Source: Syngnathus acus (lineage: Eukaryota; Chordata; Actinopteri; Syngnathiformes; Syngnathidae). From it: a stretch of 64,000 bases of DNA. The notes beneath the pieces are model-generated. The model did not search any database. It was not told where the DNA came from and saw only the letters and a program-made list of their open reading frames with translations. Position numbers and translations under genes: made by a program. This document shows, in pieces, positions 24,112 to 37,667 of the stretch. The number at the start of each line of letters is the position of its first letter. The stretch's first letter is position 1. The DNA lies in contig NC_051090.1 in assembly GCF_901709675.1 (NCBI RefSeq), positions 9,250,842 to 9,314,841 on the forward strand, written 5' to 3'.

Positions 24112-24187
24112 CAAACAGCTGGGATAGGCTCCAATATGCCTGCGACCCTACTGAGGATAAGCTGTACAGAAAATGGATGGATGGGTT
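24112..24187 (+). repeat. SINE 3' tail fragment
   Basis: CTGGGATAGGCTCC, CTGCGACCCTACTGAGGATA and a tail of GGATGGATGG match in order the 3' part of the SINEs at 43342 and 52945. The 5' part is missing. Confidence 0.75.
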
Positions 24188-24362
24188 TCTATGAGATTAG
24201 ATGAGGGGTGATCATTTTCAAAATAATTGCTCTTCCATCCTGAGCATAGTATCTTTTACAGTCTCCATTCATTTTGTTTATTCATTTTTCTAGCTATGCC
24301 ACATTTTTTGTAGCAATTAATAAGCAATAACACAATTATTTAATTAAAGTTGAAAAACGTTG

Positions 24363-24406
24363 CATGCACACAGACACACGCGTGTGCACACGCGCGCACA
24401 CACACA
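24363..24406. repeat. CA/CG microsatellite
   Basis: Alternating CACA and CGCG units over about 44 bp. Confidence 0.9.
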
Positions 24407-26319
24407 ATTACAAGTGGATGCAGCCAGTAATTTTCTACATATACTGTATTAATGGGTATAGATGCGAATTGCCTATTCCCATTAGTTCCATTCATTACAC
24501 ACTAGAGAGAGGCCTGATGTATCTTTTCCCCTCCGCCATCATAAGCTTCAGATTGGTTCTGGTTGGTTGGTGGACCAGCACCTAGCCGCAAAAAAGCATA
24601 TTGAGCTTCTCTAGAACTTTACTTTGGGTCATTTCATCAAAGGAGGGGCCTTTTGATTAACTTTCTGCCAGCCTCACTGCTTGAAGTACCTAAAGTATGA
24701 TTTTCATGAGGGCTCAACAGTCCCCCAGATTCTAAACATTAATTCGATTCCGCTTGAGGTCACGTTAAAAAAAATCTTTCCATATCCAGTCAAAGTAAAC
24801 GGTTCAATGTAAACTCTAATTCTGGCAAACTTATTTATAATAAGCATTTTTGCTGATTTTCAAATGATTTTCAGAAAGCACTTCATTTGTTATCATACCT
24901 GGCGGGTCCAGTTTTATTAACTCTTATTGACACTGGGCATTTCAGTACATTTCCTAAAGATCAATTAAGCAATTATTTTTATGAAATATATACATATATA
25001 TGTTTTCAGATTCTCAGTCTGTATTTTCCTGTCTCCTGTTTTTGATGCCAGCAGTATGATGTGTAGAGGTCCGAGGAGTTGCGAAAGCGGACGACAGAAT
25101 GAAAAGAGATGCATTCCTATAAGAGTGCAGGTCTGTAATGTCAACTTTAATCTGCCTTAAATCATTATCTTGCAAAGTTCTTTCCAGTTTCTGTCAATGT
25201 TTTTTTCTAAATGAGTAGGTGTAACAAACTAGTAAAAGTACATCTGTTGTACATAGTTTGAGTTCACCATTAACGATACATAAAAAATAATGACTTTAAG
25301 TGGTTTCACATTTGAGCTGCTGCAAAAGAACACAAAGTAATGTTTAATGGGCTTCAGACCTTCTCTAATGCACCATACATACGTATATGGGCATAATTTT
25401 CAAGTGGGACACAGGGAAAACTTCCCTAGCACTTTTTCTGACTGCAGTTTTTGTCCCGTTCAGGTTTTTACTATCCAAAAACAAACTCTTAACCAGAGTC
25501 CGACGTGAGGGAAAACAAGTGCAGCGGCAGAAACTGTTGGGGAGCATTTGCAAAGGGAAGCTAAAGAAATGCAAAATTCTAGTCTGGTTCTAAGCAGTGA
25601 TTCCACGAACAACCACACGTCTTAAAAGTTACGAGATGATCTAGTCCAGTGCTTCTCAACCCTTTTACCCCAGTATAATGCATAAAATACAGTAGCATAG
25701 TAGGTTCAAGTGTTCATCAGAAACAAAACAAACATGTTACTCCTAAACAGTAAATGTAATATCATCATAAATCACTGTAACATTATGCACAGATGTAACA
25801 TCACCACTGCACTTTGATATAGTAAAAATCAATCTGAGCAAATCAAAATGTACTTAAAAGATAAGTAGCAATAGAAAAATTCTGACTCATTAAATCAAAT
25901 GTACTGTATTGGACTTAAGTATATGTATTATCACAGCATGGACAGCATGTTATTTGAGTGTTGTGAATTGTGTTGAATTCACATTCTGCCAGTTTATTGG
26001 TACCAACTGTTTTTGAAACTGGCGCATTTTAAGGGTATAAATGTCGCTTAAATGTCACAAAGAGGAAGCAGTCGCAATGGTTATTTTTGACCACTCAAAA
26101 TACATTCACACACACATATCTCAATCAATTGGATTTTTTTTTCTCTGTAATGTGTTCAATATTATTGGCAGTGAAATCTGGTGCTTGATTGTAAAAGGAA
26201 GAAAATATTGACTCTCAAAATGGACCAGCATTTGGCCATCCAGTTGGAACATACATTCTGAGAACTACCTGTATATAAAATGAGATGGCCAGGTGACTAT
26301 ATCCATTTTTATGGTTTTC
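24407..26319. other. Unique non-coding DNA
   Basis: No gene recognised. A hAT-like terminus, CAGTGCTTCTCAACCC, occurs at 25647 but no matching right end was found, so no element is called there. Confidence 0.45.
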
Positions 26320-26392
26320 ACAGCCTTAAGGACCCTCCGACAAAAACCATAACTGTGATGTGGTCCGAGATGAAAAAGAATTTGACACTGCA
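26320..26392 (+). mobile_element. hAT-type element, right-end fragment
   Basis: GACCCTCCGACAAAAACCAT, then TGTGGTCCGAGATGAAAAAG and AATTTGACACTG, aligns with the last 75 bp of the intact hAT element ending at 11331. Its left end is not recognisable. Confidence 0.6.
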
Positions 26393-28129
26393 TCAGGATG
26401 TTCTTTGCTACATATTTGTTCTCTGTGTTCCTCAAAATACATCATATTGATGTGTTTAAAATAGAAATAAAGAGAAAATCGTACGACGGTGTAGCACAAA
26501 AAAAATTGTTAACACCCCCCTCTTTCATATTCAAGTTACACCACTGTGTACAAACATGTCAAATATCAAGTGTATTATTTCTTGCTAGATATTTGGACCT
26601 TTGGACAGTGTTCTGACTTTATAGATCTTTTGTAACCGGATAATATGCATGCAGAAACACTTAAGCCTTTGGGCAGCGGGTGCAACAGTGGTGGGTTACC
26701 TTTCTGCAGGCTATCATCATGCACTTGACAGCAAATGGTGTCAGATTTAATTGGAACAAGCACAATGTAATGGAGCGTGTCAGATGGCTTCCACTGTGCC
26801 TGAGAGGCAGTATGGTTTCTAGGTTTCGCTATGATTGCACACTCAAAGTGATGGAAGGAAGGTGAGGTAAAAGTAAAGAAATATGAATAGAGAGTATGAC
26901 GCATATTTTATTTGAAAATAACAACTTAAGCATATAGAAATAGTCAAATTGGGATACACTAACAAATAGCCCTTACTGACTGTCACGTGATCTAAATAGC
27001 ATCCTAAGTATTCATGTTAGTAACATTATCTTGTACCTCTATATTTAAGACTATCCTCATGTGGAACATCCTCAAAAAATCTTTAGTAATTGGATAATAC
27101 ATCAAAGAAGGAATATCAAACGCATTGATTTTGATTCATTTGCAACTTCTGTTAGTTATGTCTGATGAGATGGGTGTAGTGCTGTTGCGTCAGAGGGCTA
27201 AAGATGAAAATGGCTTCTAAATGGAGGAATGAGCAAGATGGAGTCTCGTAAAGGACTAGTGTCATGACGCGGCGGTCATGGGCAGCCTGCAAGTTCTGCC
27301 ACTGGGACTTGGACACTTGTAACTTATTTTGGCTTGACTGATGGGCACTGGAACCCTTGGGGGGCTGTCGGTTGCATCGTAGCAAAAATGTCGACCCACA
27401 AACAAGTGCATTGCATTAGGTAAGATTGGACCTCCATCTTTGTTCCTGTATTGTATATGTCTTAGTTTAGTTCATTCTGATGGCCTTGCAATTTACTAAT
27501 ATTTTATTTTTCAGCAGTGCCCAGTGGGGATGGGTATATTAATTATTAAAAATGTATAACATTGATACGATGGCACTGTCCAACACTGTGATGAAAGTAA
27601 ATTGACTGGCCATTTCTTAAACTCCTGTATTTAAACCAACAATGCCATCTTGAGGATTAAAACAAAATACAGCAAATGGTTTATGAAGCAAATCTGAAGC
27701 TTCATTTTCTCCTCACTACAAAACAAATACCAAGTAACAACAGAGAACAGGGCTGGAATGCAAATGGCTTGGAAAGCTTGACGTTCTGACAGTGTCATTG
27801 AACAACCTGAGCTTAAATACTCAGAAACATCAGGTCATACCCAATCCGTTAAGACAAAATAAATTTGATCCAATTCTATATGACAAAATAAAGATAACCA
27901 GGTCTTGGAGAAGTTAAGGAAAGTAGTAATGATTGCTCTGTTGTTTTTTAGGCTGTGTGGGTTTGTGTATGTACAGTGACTTGCTCATCCTGCAGCTTTC
28001 TGTAGAGCTGTTGCAAAAAATAGCAAGCAAAGGCAATGTGCTGTAGGTGGGCTGAACACTTTACGCGTGCAGAAAAGGCCAGGATATGAACAAGAAAAGC
28101 TCAAGTCATATGTGTCGTGTACATGACTA
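26393..28129. other. Unique non-coding DNA
   Basis: No gene or dispersed repeat recognised. Confidence 0.5.
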
Positions 28130-28182
28130 AATGCGTGTGTGCATGCGTGCATGTGTGTGTCTGTGTGTGCGTCTGTGTGTCC
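28130..28182. repeat. TG-rich simple repeat
   Basis: Imperfect TGTGTGTGC repeats. The overlapping 63-codon frame is low-complexity. Confidence 0.7.
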
Positions 28183-28415
28183 CTGGTGTACCTGGTAAGC
28201 ACAGCCGTTTGCACAGGCGAGGAATAGTCCTGCTGCTCCTGTGTCTCAGACTGGTACTCATTTCACCATGTGTTCGATGTTATTTTAGTAGGAGCTGTCA
28301 GAATCGAGTGAATACTGCATGAATGCGACACGATTATTTGGTATCCCTGTATTGCTTCTCATTTTCTTTTTTCATTCAACTCGTGTACAGCATCCCACTA
28401 TTTCCTTCCTTTCAG

Positions 28416-28471
28416 CTCATTCCTCCTCCATCTTCTTTGTACCATTGCCAGACATTTAAAGTGTGGGGCAG
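28416..28471 (+). other. Exon-like segment with splice-site signals
   Basis: A pyrimidine tract ending TTTCCTTCCTTTCAG precedes the segment, and the near-consensus donor CAG|GTAAGA follows at 28472. The 56-bp interior is open in two of three frames (one reads LIPPPSSLYHCQTFKVWG). I do not recognise the peptide. Such paired signals also occur by chance in long introns. Confidence 0.2.
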
Positions 28472-29491
28472 GTAAGATTTCTGTCTTCTCGCTGTTAGTG
28501 TTAACTATTAGTTTACAATGGTTTAGTACAGCCAACACTTCATGCTTTGTATTTTTTACATTGCATTTTTTCAATTATTGTCAACAACTTAACTGAATGT
28601 TTTTAGCATTCTTTACAAAGAGTTTTAAAATGAGCTCTGGAATGAAATTATGGCTCCGGCCTCTTTCTGCAGAAACGGCATGTTCTCTCTGTGCATGTGT
28701 GCATTTTTTCATCTTACTTTAACTTCTTCATGCAGCCAGAAAAAAAACAATTCTCTATGGGCTCTATTTTCATAGGCAGCACACCTGTGCTCTGGAAAAT
28801 GGCGGCAGATCCTGATTTTCATACAGGCACAAGGCTCGCTGCATTTGTTTGCCAATTTGGCAGACCGGTCTTTGCTAAGCTGCATGGGCAGATGCAGCAG
28901 GAGAACAGTCTTGGAGACAATTTGGAGGTTGGAAAGTCAATCTAAACCTTACATGTGCTCATATGATGCCTAACACTGGCACAGGGTTGGCGGCTGGTAT
29001 ATTGAGACAGTATCTCATTCATATATATGTGAACAAGGGGAACGCGTACACTTGAGGGGGTGGGGCTACAAATGCCCACTTCTACAAGTTCCGCAGTGCT
29101 TCTTCTCACTGATCCTCCTCTCATCTGTGACATTACCAACATCATGTCTCAACTGCCTTCATTAATATAAATACAGATCAATTGCATCTGTACAGTTGAT
29201 GTGATCACTCCTTCTGCCACCAAGTAATGATAACTGCCACTTTGCATAATTAGTATGAAGGACTACACTGAAATAAGAACAATAATAAAGTCATAGAATT
29301 ACAAGAACAAAATTGTAAATTCATGTAAAAATTAGTATTAGTTTGTGAAAGAAGTAATATTATCAGAAAGACCGTGGATTATGTTTCACCACCTAACTAG
29401 TTGCAATTTACTAATTGGAATTATGTTTTTATATCATTTTGACTTCTTCTCTACAGAGTTTGCATTTTTTCTTTGAAGTGGCCCAATGATC
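28472..29491. other. Unique non-coding DNA
   Basis: Nothing recognised. Confidence 0.5.
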
Positions 29492-29575
29492 TATTTTTAT
29501 ATTTATTTTATTTATATCTATCTATATGTATTTATATTTATTTATATTTATTTTATTTTTGTATTTTATTATCTA
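29492..29575. repeat. (TTTA)n-type AT-rich simple repeat
   Basis: TATTTATTTTATTTATAT-type units continue for about 84 bp. Confidence 0.85.
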
Positions 29576-31199
29576 TTTCAACATTCTATTTCAAAAAATG
29601 TATCAATGAGCCACAAAGTTGCTGCAATGACTTAAAGATTGCACACTAGTCAATTTTACAACCAGCCACAATCATATTACATTTAACGCTTGGCAAACTG
29701 ACTTTGTCATAATTTTACTCTTGTGTATCAATACATTTTAGAAACTTTCAACTTTTACTATGGTCATAATATCCAGTAAAATTATGTTCAGCAATGCTTT
29801 GCTACATTGCTTCCCCCTTTTTCATAGCTATTCTTTCCTCTACCCACTCTCCATTTGGGATTTTGTCACTTGTTCTGTGTCTCACTCTCACCCCTTCACT
29901 CCATCTGTCAACCCCTTCTCTTTCTCTTCTTTGGTGCTGTGCTTCTTCTGCTATCCCACACTCCCTGTCTATCCTCACTTCAGTCAAGCTCTTTCACTTC
30001 CCACCTCGTCATCAACACTCCTGCTTAGCGGCAGCCAAAACAGCCTCCTGCCTTCCACTTTGAAGCAAATGGCCGTTCGTGTGTTATATCGCAATACATT
30101 TTTTTCCAGGTTTTTTCTCCATGTTAATCAGTCGAGGCAATTTGCTTTCGTGAGCAGTAGTCGCATAGATACAGTATAGCCACATTACATTTAAATCATT
30201 TAGTTTTGCGCAAGGTACATACACAAATACATACATATTACCTGCAATTGCAACAAAGATATATCATATATCACAATTTCAGACTCATTTGTTAAAACCC
30301 TCGCAATGCTAAGGTAAGGGGGCATAAACTTTTTCAATCATGTTCTGAGAATATAGTGTTATTATATTGTGCGAGTTAGATCTATCTCTTCTACTGAATC
30401 TCACAACAGATGGCTAGGCTGGTTGGCTTCCCCAACATATTCTCACAATAGCTCAGAACTACACACTGCCTTTGGGTTTGAAGCAAAAATACCTGACAAA
30501 CACATTCTAGCTTGCTTTTAGCAAAGTGGGAGATGACACATACTGTATATTTATATTTTTAGTCATAATAACTACCTAAAAATTATTCAGTGTATATACA
30601 TCCAGTATAATCTTGTTATACCCTCTTAATGCATGTACTGAATGCATTTTACAGACATAATCTTGCAAAATGCTTGAGCTCCAAACTTTTCAATCATGTT
30701 TGCCTTTGACTCGTATTATAAGCTGACAGTGTGAGAAGTCGTGCAGCTTTAATGATTCCTGTGGGGAAAGTACTGTTGCAGGAGCAAGTCGTTAGAGAAA
30801 GAAAGAAGTGTCGAGCAAAAAGATAAGGAAAGAGGAAATGGATGTTGAACACAGCATTTTTGACATTTCTAGCAGACATATTGAGTAGACAATATGTAAA
30901 TGAAATGGAAAAACTAGGTTAGAAGGCTCACATGAATGGTAAAACAGCAGCCGGAGAAGAAATCATAAGTGGAACTTGAGAAACTTTTAAAATATCAAAA
31001 CTATGCAATTTGCGAGAAATGCAACAGTGTGAAATTAGGTCACTTTTTTATAAAATCAGAGGGAAACCAAGTATATATTCAATACCCTGCAGAGTAAAAG
31101 CATCTATATCAAAATTTACCAGTGTTTTAGGATTATTGGTGCTAAACTGACAGGTCAACCAATATGTGTTTTAGATTTGTTAGTTTTTTTGTGGTTCGC
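29576..31199. other. Unique non-coding DNA with a pyrimidine-rich stretch
   Basis: 29810-30060 is strongly biased to C and T on the plus strand, which keeps several frames open (89 and 139 codons) without any domain. The rest is AT-rich and featureless. Confidence 0.45.
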
Positions 31200-31255
31200 A
31201 CATCTACTTTCAGTTCTGAGGTTTGGGGTTCAAATCCGGCCTCCGGCCTCCAGTC
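31200..31255 (+). repeat. SINE head fragment
   Basis: TTCAGTTCTGAGGTTTGGGG followed by a B-box-like GGTTCAAATCC and GGCCTCC matches the tRNA-like head of the fish SINE class seen at 43342. The body is absent. Confidence 0.5.
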
Positions 31256-33120
31256 GAGTGACGTTCATGACTGGTGAGGCACTGACTTCTCTGGATTTGG
31301 ATATAAAATATGAACCCCAAAATATTTATTACATATTTGAATTTTGACCCTTATAAAAACATTTATTTTCATAAAAACATTTTTTATCTCACTTTTGTAA
31401 ATAAAATATTCACGTTCTGTACCATAATTGCATGTCTGCTGTTTCTGACCAGTCGCTCTCCAAACAAACAATAGAGATGAGAGTCACACAGAAGAGACCG
31501 CTGTATTTATGGCACCTACGACTATTAAACTCGACTCAAGATGCTTATTTTCATTCATGGATTATTCAGTATGAGGGCTGACTCGGACAGTTTCATAGGT
31601 CTACTCCAACATGTTTGGTAATTTGGGGGGATGGTTAGGTAGATGGATTGATGGACATATGTCTTATTTAAACATTCTAAAATATTTATACCGACACAAA
31701 TGAAAATTCCCAATATAATTTAGTAAACTAGCAGTGCACACAATCTTCCGCAAGTGTTAAAAGCAAGTATAAGCACTGCGTAAAATTATGACAGCATAAA
31801 TAAAAACATGTTTGTCTCAATGCATTTATTAAATAATACATTTACATAGTATTTATGAATGTCGGAAATATAGGGTGAGCATAGTCATGAGTCATTGACC
31901 ATCAAAATTATTTTGTGTAAATCTAACACAAAATAAATAACACAAGCAATGTGCATCCAGCACAATAAATATTGATATGATTGTCTGCTTAGCTATAGCT
32001 ACAAACTATGCCTTATCATTATGCTTAGTTATGTTATACCGTGCCCTAACCTTTTCCTGTCTTGTGTATTATGCTAACATAATAAGTGTACAGTGATCCA
32101 GATAGAGCACATGTCTAGAATGCAAGACCATCTTTTTTCAGCATTAGGCTAAACATGCATGTAGTATAGTTTCCTCCTGTGTTAAGTCGCTGCAGAGGAC
32201 AGTATTGACCTTTTAAGGGCTAAAAAAAACACATCATTTTAATGTTGCTGAGACACTGCCACTGTTACTGGCTTAATTTACATTCCAACTCCATTCTGTG
32301 ATGCATGTTTGCTGGATGTTTTTTGTTTTCTCCATGAACAAGTGCACTTTTTTTCCGACATTCTATAAGTCGTTCACCAATGGCAAAAAGTATCACTCAT
32401 ACAATTTCATAGTGTCTTGTGTAACTACATTATGTGTAATACGTATAAGCAGTGCTGAAAATGAAATTAATATTAAAAAAGATCATTATCTCTTTTCTGT
32501 GTAAAGCACCCAATTGATGTTCCTTCATATCTTTTTCCTACAACACAAACATGCTCAAATATTCTACAATTTGCCGGGAATGAGGGAAATAGGGAATGAT
32601 AGCTATCTAAAATGCATACTGATTCTGAGAGCTTGCATTTTGCACAAGGTGATCTGTAAAAGGTCATGTGCTTCCTAGTCAGCCATTGTTACAAAAATAT
32701 CTTTGTAAAGCTATCACACTGTTTAGAACTAGGTGTATGTACAGAAAATACAGAGAGGAGATGGAAAATGTCAGATAAATGTCAAATGCCTGCTGGCTCT
32801 GTCCGTTGTATTACACCAACTGAAATGTTCTCTCCAGGGAGGGAGGTCGCAGCCAGGGTGACTGTGGTGTTTTGAGGTCAAGCTTGTTGACGCTTTGAAC
32901 AAGGCGATTGCTAATGTGCTATGAATACATTACGAGGAATAAATCAACTATCGGGTAGCTGAAGCAATGGTCAGTAAATCATAAGGGCTTGAAGAGAGAG
33001 CAACAGCAATCTGTACATATTCTATTAGGTTAGACAATCTCATGGACGTTTTAATGTTCATATTATGCAATTCTTTTCCTTAGTTTATATAAACATAACT
33101 GCTCAATCAGAACAATAATA
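31256..33120. other. Unique non-coding DNA
   Basis: AT-rich, no gene or dispersed repeat recognised. Confidence 0.5.
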
Positions 33121-33160
33121 CAACACACACATAGGCGCACACACACACCCACACACAGAG
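33121..33160. repeat. CA-rich microsatellite
   Basis: Imperfect (CA)n interrupted by TAGGCG and CCC. Confidence 0.85.
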
Positions 33161-33204
33161 GGGTGACGCCCCCCACACTCACAGATACCAAATGGTCATG
33201 TGAC

Positions 33205-33388
33205 AAGTTCCTGCCTTTCTGGACAGTATAAAACAAGCTGACCTGGAGACAGACGTTGTTGTTGATGTGCCGCCTTGCCATTGTGTACTGACTGCCATTG
33301 AACAACCCAAGATCTTGCCAATAAAGGACCAACTCTAACTCCACATTGTTGTTTTTCCTGCCTCGACTTCGGACATCCCCGCACAACA
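33205..33388 (+). mobile_element. Solo LTR-like fragment (copy 1)
   Basis: A TATA-type motif (TATAAAAC at 33227), then TGACTGCCATTGAACAACC, an AATAAA signal at 33320, CCAACTCTAACTCCACAT and an end resembling CATCCCCGCACAACA. The same ordered series occurs at 62955-63125, with exactly the same 93-bp TATA-to-AATAAA spacing. TATA, poly(A) signal and a terminal CA suggest a retrotransposon LTR. No internal coding region is adjacent, and the 5' boundary is uncertain. Confidence 0.6.
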
Positions 33389-33599
33389 CGCAACAGGCTG
33401 AAGTGAGATGAATGTGAAGGAATGGATAGTGAAAGGGTGTAGACAAAGTGGTCAAAGGTTGTATCTGTCACTGTGATATTACTATCTATGCAGAATCCAG
33501 ATAGAGTCAGGGCTCCAGACTAATATTTTTTTTATTTGGGGCACTGTAGACCAGATCTTAGAATTTTACAAGCGCAAATTTTACAAGTTAATTGAACTA

Positions 33600-33988
33600 C
33601 CGTATTTTCCGCACTATAAGGCACACCGGATTATAAGGCGCACCTTCAATGAATGGCCCATTTTAAAACTTTGTCCATATATAAGGCGCACCGGATTATA
33701 AGGCGCAAAGAATAAATAACTCAACGTTGCTCAAACGTTAATGCAATCACAATATAGTAACACTCGAAATAGTGAAAACAATAACAATATATCAATAACT
33801 CAACGATGCTCGAACGTTGATATCACACAACACACAAAATAAACACGTAAAGCTTACTTTAATAAATTAGTCCTCATCCACGAATCAATATCTGTCCATA
33901 TATAAGGCGCACCGGATTATAAGGCGCACTGTCAGCTTTTGAGAAAATTTGAGGTTTTTAGGTGCGCCTTATAGTGCGGAAAATACGG
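33600..33988 (+). mobile_element. TA-inserting miniature transposon, family 1, core A (copy A2)
   Basis: A 389-bp element with intact inverted ends and TA on both sides. Core A is complete: two CTCAACG-TTGCTCAAACGTT-type motifs (the second copy mutated to GATGCTCGAACG), AAAATAAACACGTAAAGCTT, then AATTAGTCCTCATCCACGAA. A hAT-like terminus CAGGGCTCCAGACTAA lies about 90 bp upstream at 33510, so the element may have landed in an older repeat. Confidence 0.92.
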
Positions 33989-34264
33989 TAGATAAATAAA
34001 AACCTTGAAGAAGCTACCATTATTTGTCCAATTCAAATTGAATTTTGCACATTTTGACACAAAAGAAACCCTAAGTATAATTTATACAGTTTAAATACTT
34101 AAGATGTAGAGTTCATGTTCAGACCAGCAGTGTGAGCAATATTGGCGAATTTTCCACTCTACACAAGCTTTTGGGTATTGACAACACTACACCTGACTAT
34201 GACCAGTCCAGGGTTAGTGTCCTTGGCAAAGGAAGTTGATCGGGGAGGAAGTAGACACTGATCA

Positions 34265-34440
34265 TCTTGTTGGGTGTGCTGGAGCCTAGCCCAGCTGATA
34301 CCAGTCGAAAGGCAGACTACACCCTTAACGGGTTGCCAGCCAGTCAAATAACCAAACACCCACATCCATACTGTCATTTAGCGGGGAATCTATTCCAAGC
34401 AAAATGTAACCATTTAGGGGCACTCTGGAGCCTTGTAGAA
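34265..34440 (-). repeat. Degenerate SINE 3' part
   Basis: GTGCTGGAGCCTAGCCCAGC, then GGTTGCCAGCCAGTCAAATA and an AACCAAACACCCACAT-type block, is the decayed complement of the SINE body and tail seen at 52945-53297. Confidence 0.55.
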
Positions 34441-37400
34441 ATAATTTGTGTAATGTGTGTAGATGTATGCATGATTTAATGACATATATGTGATACAAGC
34501 GCAGGAATTAATTGATAGCAACGCTCACAGATTGATGCATGAAAGAATGGAAGATGGTTGGATGAATGGATCATGGCTGGATAAATTCCACAGCATATGA
34601 TTAATGGAGTTGGGTAGAGATGAAGTGAGATTGTGGTAAAATGGTTGATATTGCTCTATGTAATGGAAAATGTGCTCATTAGCTTTGCATAGATTTTGCA
34701 GATAGAGGCCTGGATATAAAAAAAAGTGGTATGCAAAGTAGTAAAACGAAATGTGACCATTTGTCCAATGGTCGATACAACGATAGATGGTTAATACAGT
34801 TGTGAGCTTGAGGAACTGAATAATTTATACTTGTCACAAATCACAAGTCTCTCCATAGATGCCTCTTGTCCTTGCCGTTTTCCAATCTTTTGATTTGCTT
34901 ATTTGTGGGGTGCTAATTCATGGTTTAATCAATTATCCATTAAAGCTTCTTTCACATAAAGACTACCGATGGTCGTTGCCAGCAGTAACGTTGTGCTTAA
35001 TAAGCATTAGCATGTCCTCATATCCCCTTTCAACATTAATGGGCTGAGGCACTATTCCAGCTTTTATTGTGTAGTTTGTCTGTGGAATTTCTCCCCTTTT
35101 CAGATTAAGTTTCATACAACATGTGAGATCTCCACATTGACACCACCGTTTGGTGTGTTGAGAGCAACTCGGATAGTGCAGCAAAAAATATCTTCCGCTC
35201 AATTTGCAACAGCAATCTTGCAAAACTGATGTTTTTCATTTGGGTTATTAAAATGTCAAAACCGTTCAAAAAAAGATACACAAGTGTTATTCATGGCAAG
35301 CAAACACATATTGATTGCCAGTGTTGCTATGAAATGATAACATTAACAATTACCTCCAAAATTCTGTCATCAAAAGGCTGATCACCCATTTTTACCTGTG
35401 AACAATCCAAAATGATTTAATGTCAATAGTTAATTTATTTAATTTAATTAATTTAATTTTATCAGCACAATTGGAGTGATACTAGTTATTGATCAAACCA
35501 ACAACCAAGTATTTTCAGTTTTCTAAAATTAGAATGAAAACCAGCCATGCATTATCTCAAGTCTCCATTTGGCCAACAATCTGTGAAAATGACTTAATGA
35601 TCCGAAATGCTCAGAAATTCACAAATGGGCAGACAAGGTACCCATGGTGAAAAAAACTCTCAATGGAGGGACGTGCGTCCATGCTTGTTAACCCCTTCGG
35701 TAACTGAGGTGTCATTGTTTATCAAACAATCCACAGTCAGTGTTTCATAAAATAAAACGCATATCCAGAACAACCACAAACACAATCAAGTCTAAATAAA
35801 AAGCATAATTTTGCTGAGATTAAATTATTAGATGATGCAATTTACTTTGATGTTGTTTTGCTTTTGTGTACAATCTCATGCAGTTGTACTTTTATCTCAT
35901 ACACTGACAGCCAATCAGTGATCAATTGTCATTGCCATTTTGAATATACTGCAATTGATGCCCATTCATTCAAATTACGTAAAAAAAAAAAAAAAGACAC
36001 TAAAATGTTAATGGATTAATCCAAATTCTTCACAATTCTAAACAATGCTTTATACTTTTTACTTTATTCCTGTCTGTCTTATGAATGTGTTGGACAAGAT
36101 ATGTAGTATGAAGGATATTTAATCAAACCATGACATGATGGATGATAAAAAATTACTTTTCGGCCATTATTTGCTTGCTCTGGTGTTGGGAGTCATGATG
36201 CACGGGTGTCAAAATGTTCCTCTTGATGTGGCTCTGCCTTTGTATTTATCAACAATGGACCAATCAATCATCAGGTTTTAGAGTCACTACACTCGCTTGT
36301 TTACTTTCAAACTCAGATTATGGAAAGCATGATGTGATCGCAAGACTACAATTACCTCACCCTGGAGCCCTTATACTCGTCAATGGAGACTTCAATCTTG
36401 CTCCTCTAATGCACAAACAGCTTAATTGTCTTACCAGAGGGAAAATCATTCTATACCTCATCCATGCTTAATATGACTGGAAAGGGAAATCTTGTGTATT
36501 TTCTGTAGAAAATACAACATCATTTAGTTTTTTTATGATTGCATTACTGCTTCAATTATTGTGTTTTATGTTTGGCACATATTTATAGCAGTTTACAGCG
36601 GTTGTTGTGAAAGTTCTCCATACATACATAAATAATGTATATATAAAGTTGATTTGAGTTGACAGCTCGCATTCAACTGTTTAATCAGTAGCTTCTAAAA
36701 CCTTCCAAATTGCTTTAGTTTTATTCTGTTTGAATGCAGACTTTAGCACAAGGACCATCACTATCCTTATCCTTATGTTAACACTTTGCAGATTAGAATA
36801 AACAATTTACTCAGGAAAGCAAAGTTTTGTTTGCGATAATCAAATATTCATGAAACACAGGGACATTGGCATATACCGAGAAAGAAAGATTTTAATTGGC
36901 AAGATTATTCAAGAGTATGCCAACCTTTACAAGTTAATGCTTTGCTATGCAACATGCAGAGTGTGGGTTGTGCAATATTCTGCCTGTTTTTATGGCTTGA
37001 AGATGGGACAGAAAAGACAAAATAGAGGCCATTGGTCAGTGCCGTTTAGAATGCTAAAAAGGAACAGTTGAATTTTCATTTAAATGGAAGTTCATGGTTT
37101 GATTGAAGCCCAAAATTATGTTTCTTCAATTTTCCAGCATTTTGTCACATAAAAGAATATGCTTAAATAGCATGAAAACAACAAGTGATTCATCCAATGG
37201 TGTGTTTGATACATGGCTGCTTGTGATTTTAAGCATTAGCCTAAAGAACTGTAAAAGAAAATTTGGCACGTTTTATTGGCGAGTGTTTTCAGAATTGAGA
37301 AGTTGGCGGATTGATGGATGACTACTGGATTGGGCTTGGATGCGTTTCAGCATTTTTCCATGGATAATAGGCAGCTGATAAGAAAGGAGAGGTCAGTCAG

Positions 37401-37667
37401 GACTCTGCTTACTGAGTTTTGCTGATGTGGAAGCTAGTGAATAACCTACGTAACCTTATCTATCAGCAAGTGTGGGGAGATGAGTGTGGTAGCATAAACC
37501 ATTATTCATCCAAGAGAGCAAAATGTCATAGTCCGGTAGCACTCATTCATGTGGCACAAAAGTTCCAAAGTTCAGGTGTTCAGTGGCTAAGCTGCATGAA
37601 ATAGGTTCGCTACAATGTTTGGCAAATGTTGAGGAGCACTATTGCGTACTAGAGATGATAAAGACCA
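34441..37667. other. Unique non-coding DNA
   Basis: About 3.2 kb with no recognisable gene. An AATTTAATTAATTTAA-type AT patch lies at 35430-35460 and a poly(A) run of about 15 at 35981. Confidence 0.45.

Noticed and set aside
25647-25690. hAT-like terminus CAGTGCTTCTCAACCC
   Set aside because: No right end or target duplication found, so not called as an element.
29760-30179. 139- and 89-codon open frames
   Set aside because: Kept open by a pyrimidine-rich composition; Ser/Pro/Leu-rich without a domain.
33063-33455. 130-codon minus-strand frame
   Set aside because: Crosses the CA microsatellite and the LTR-like fragment.
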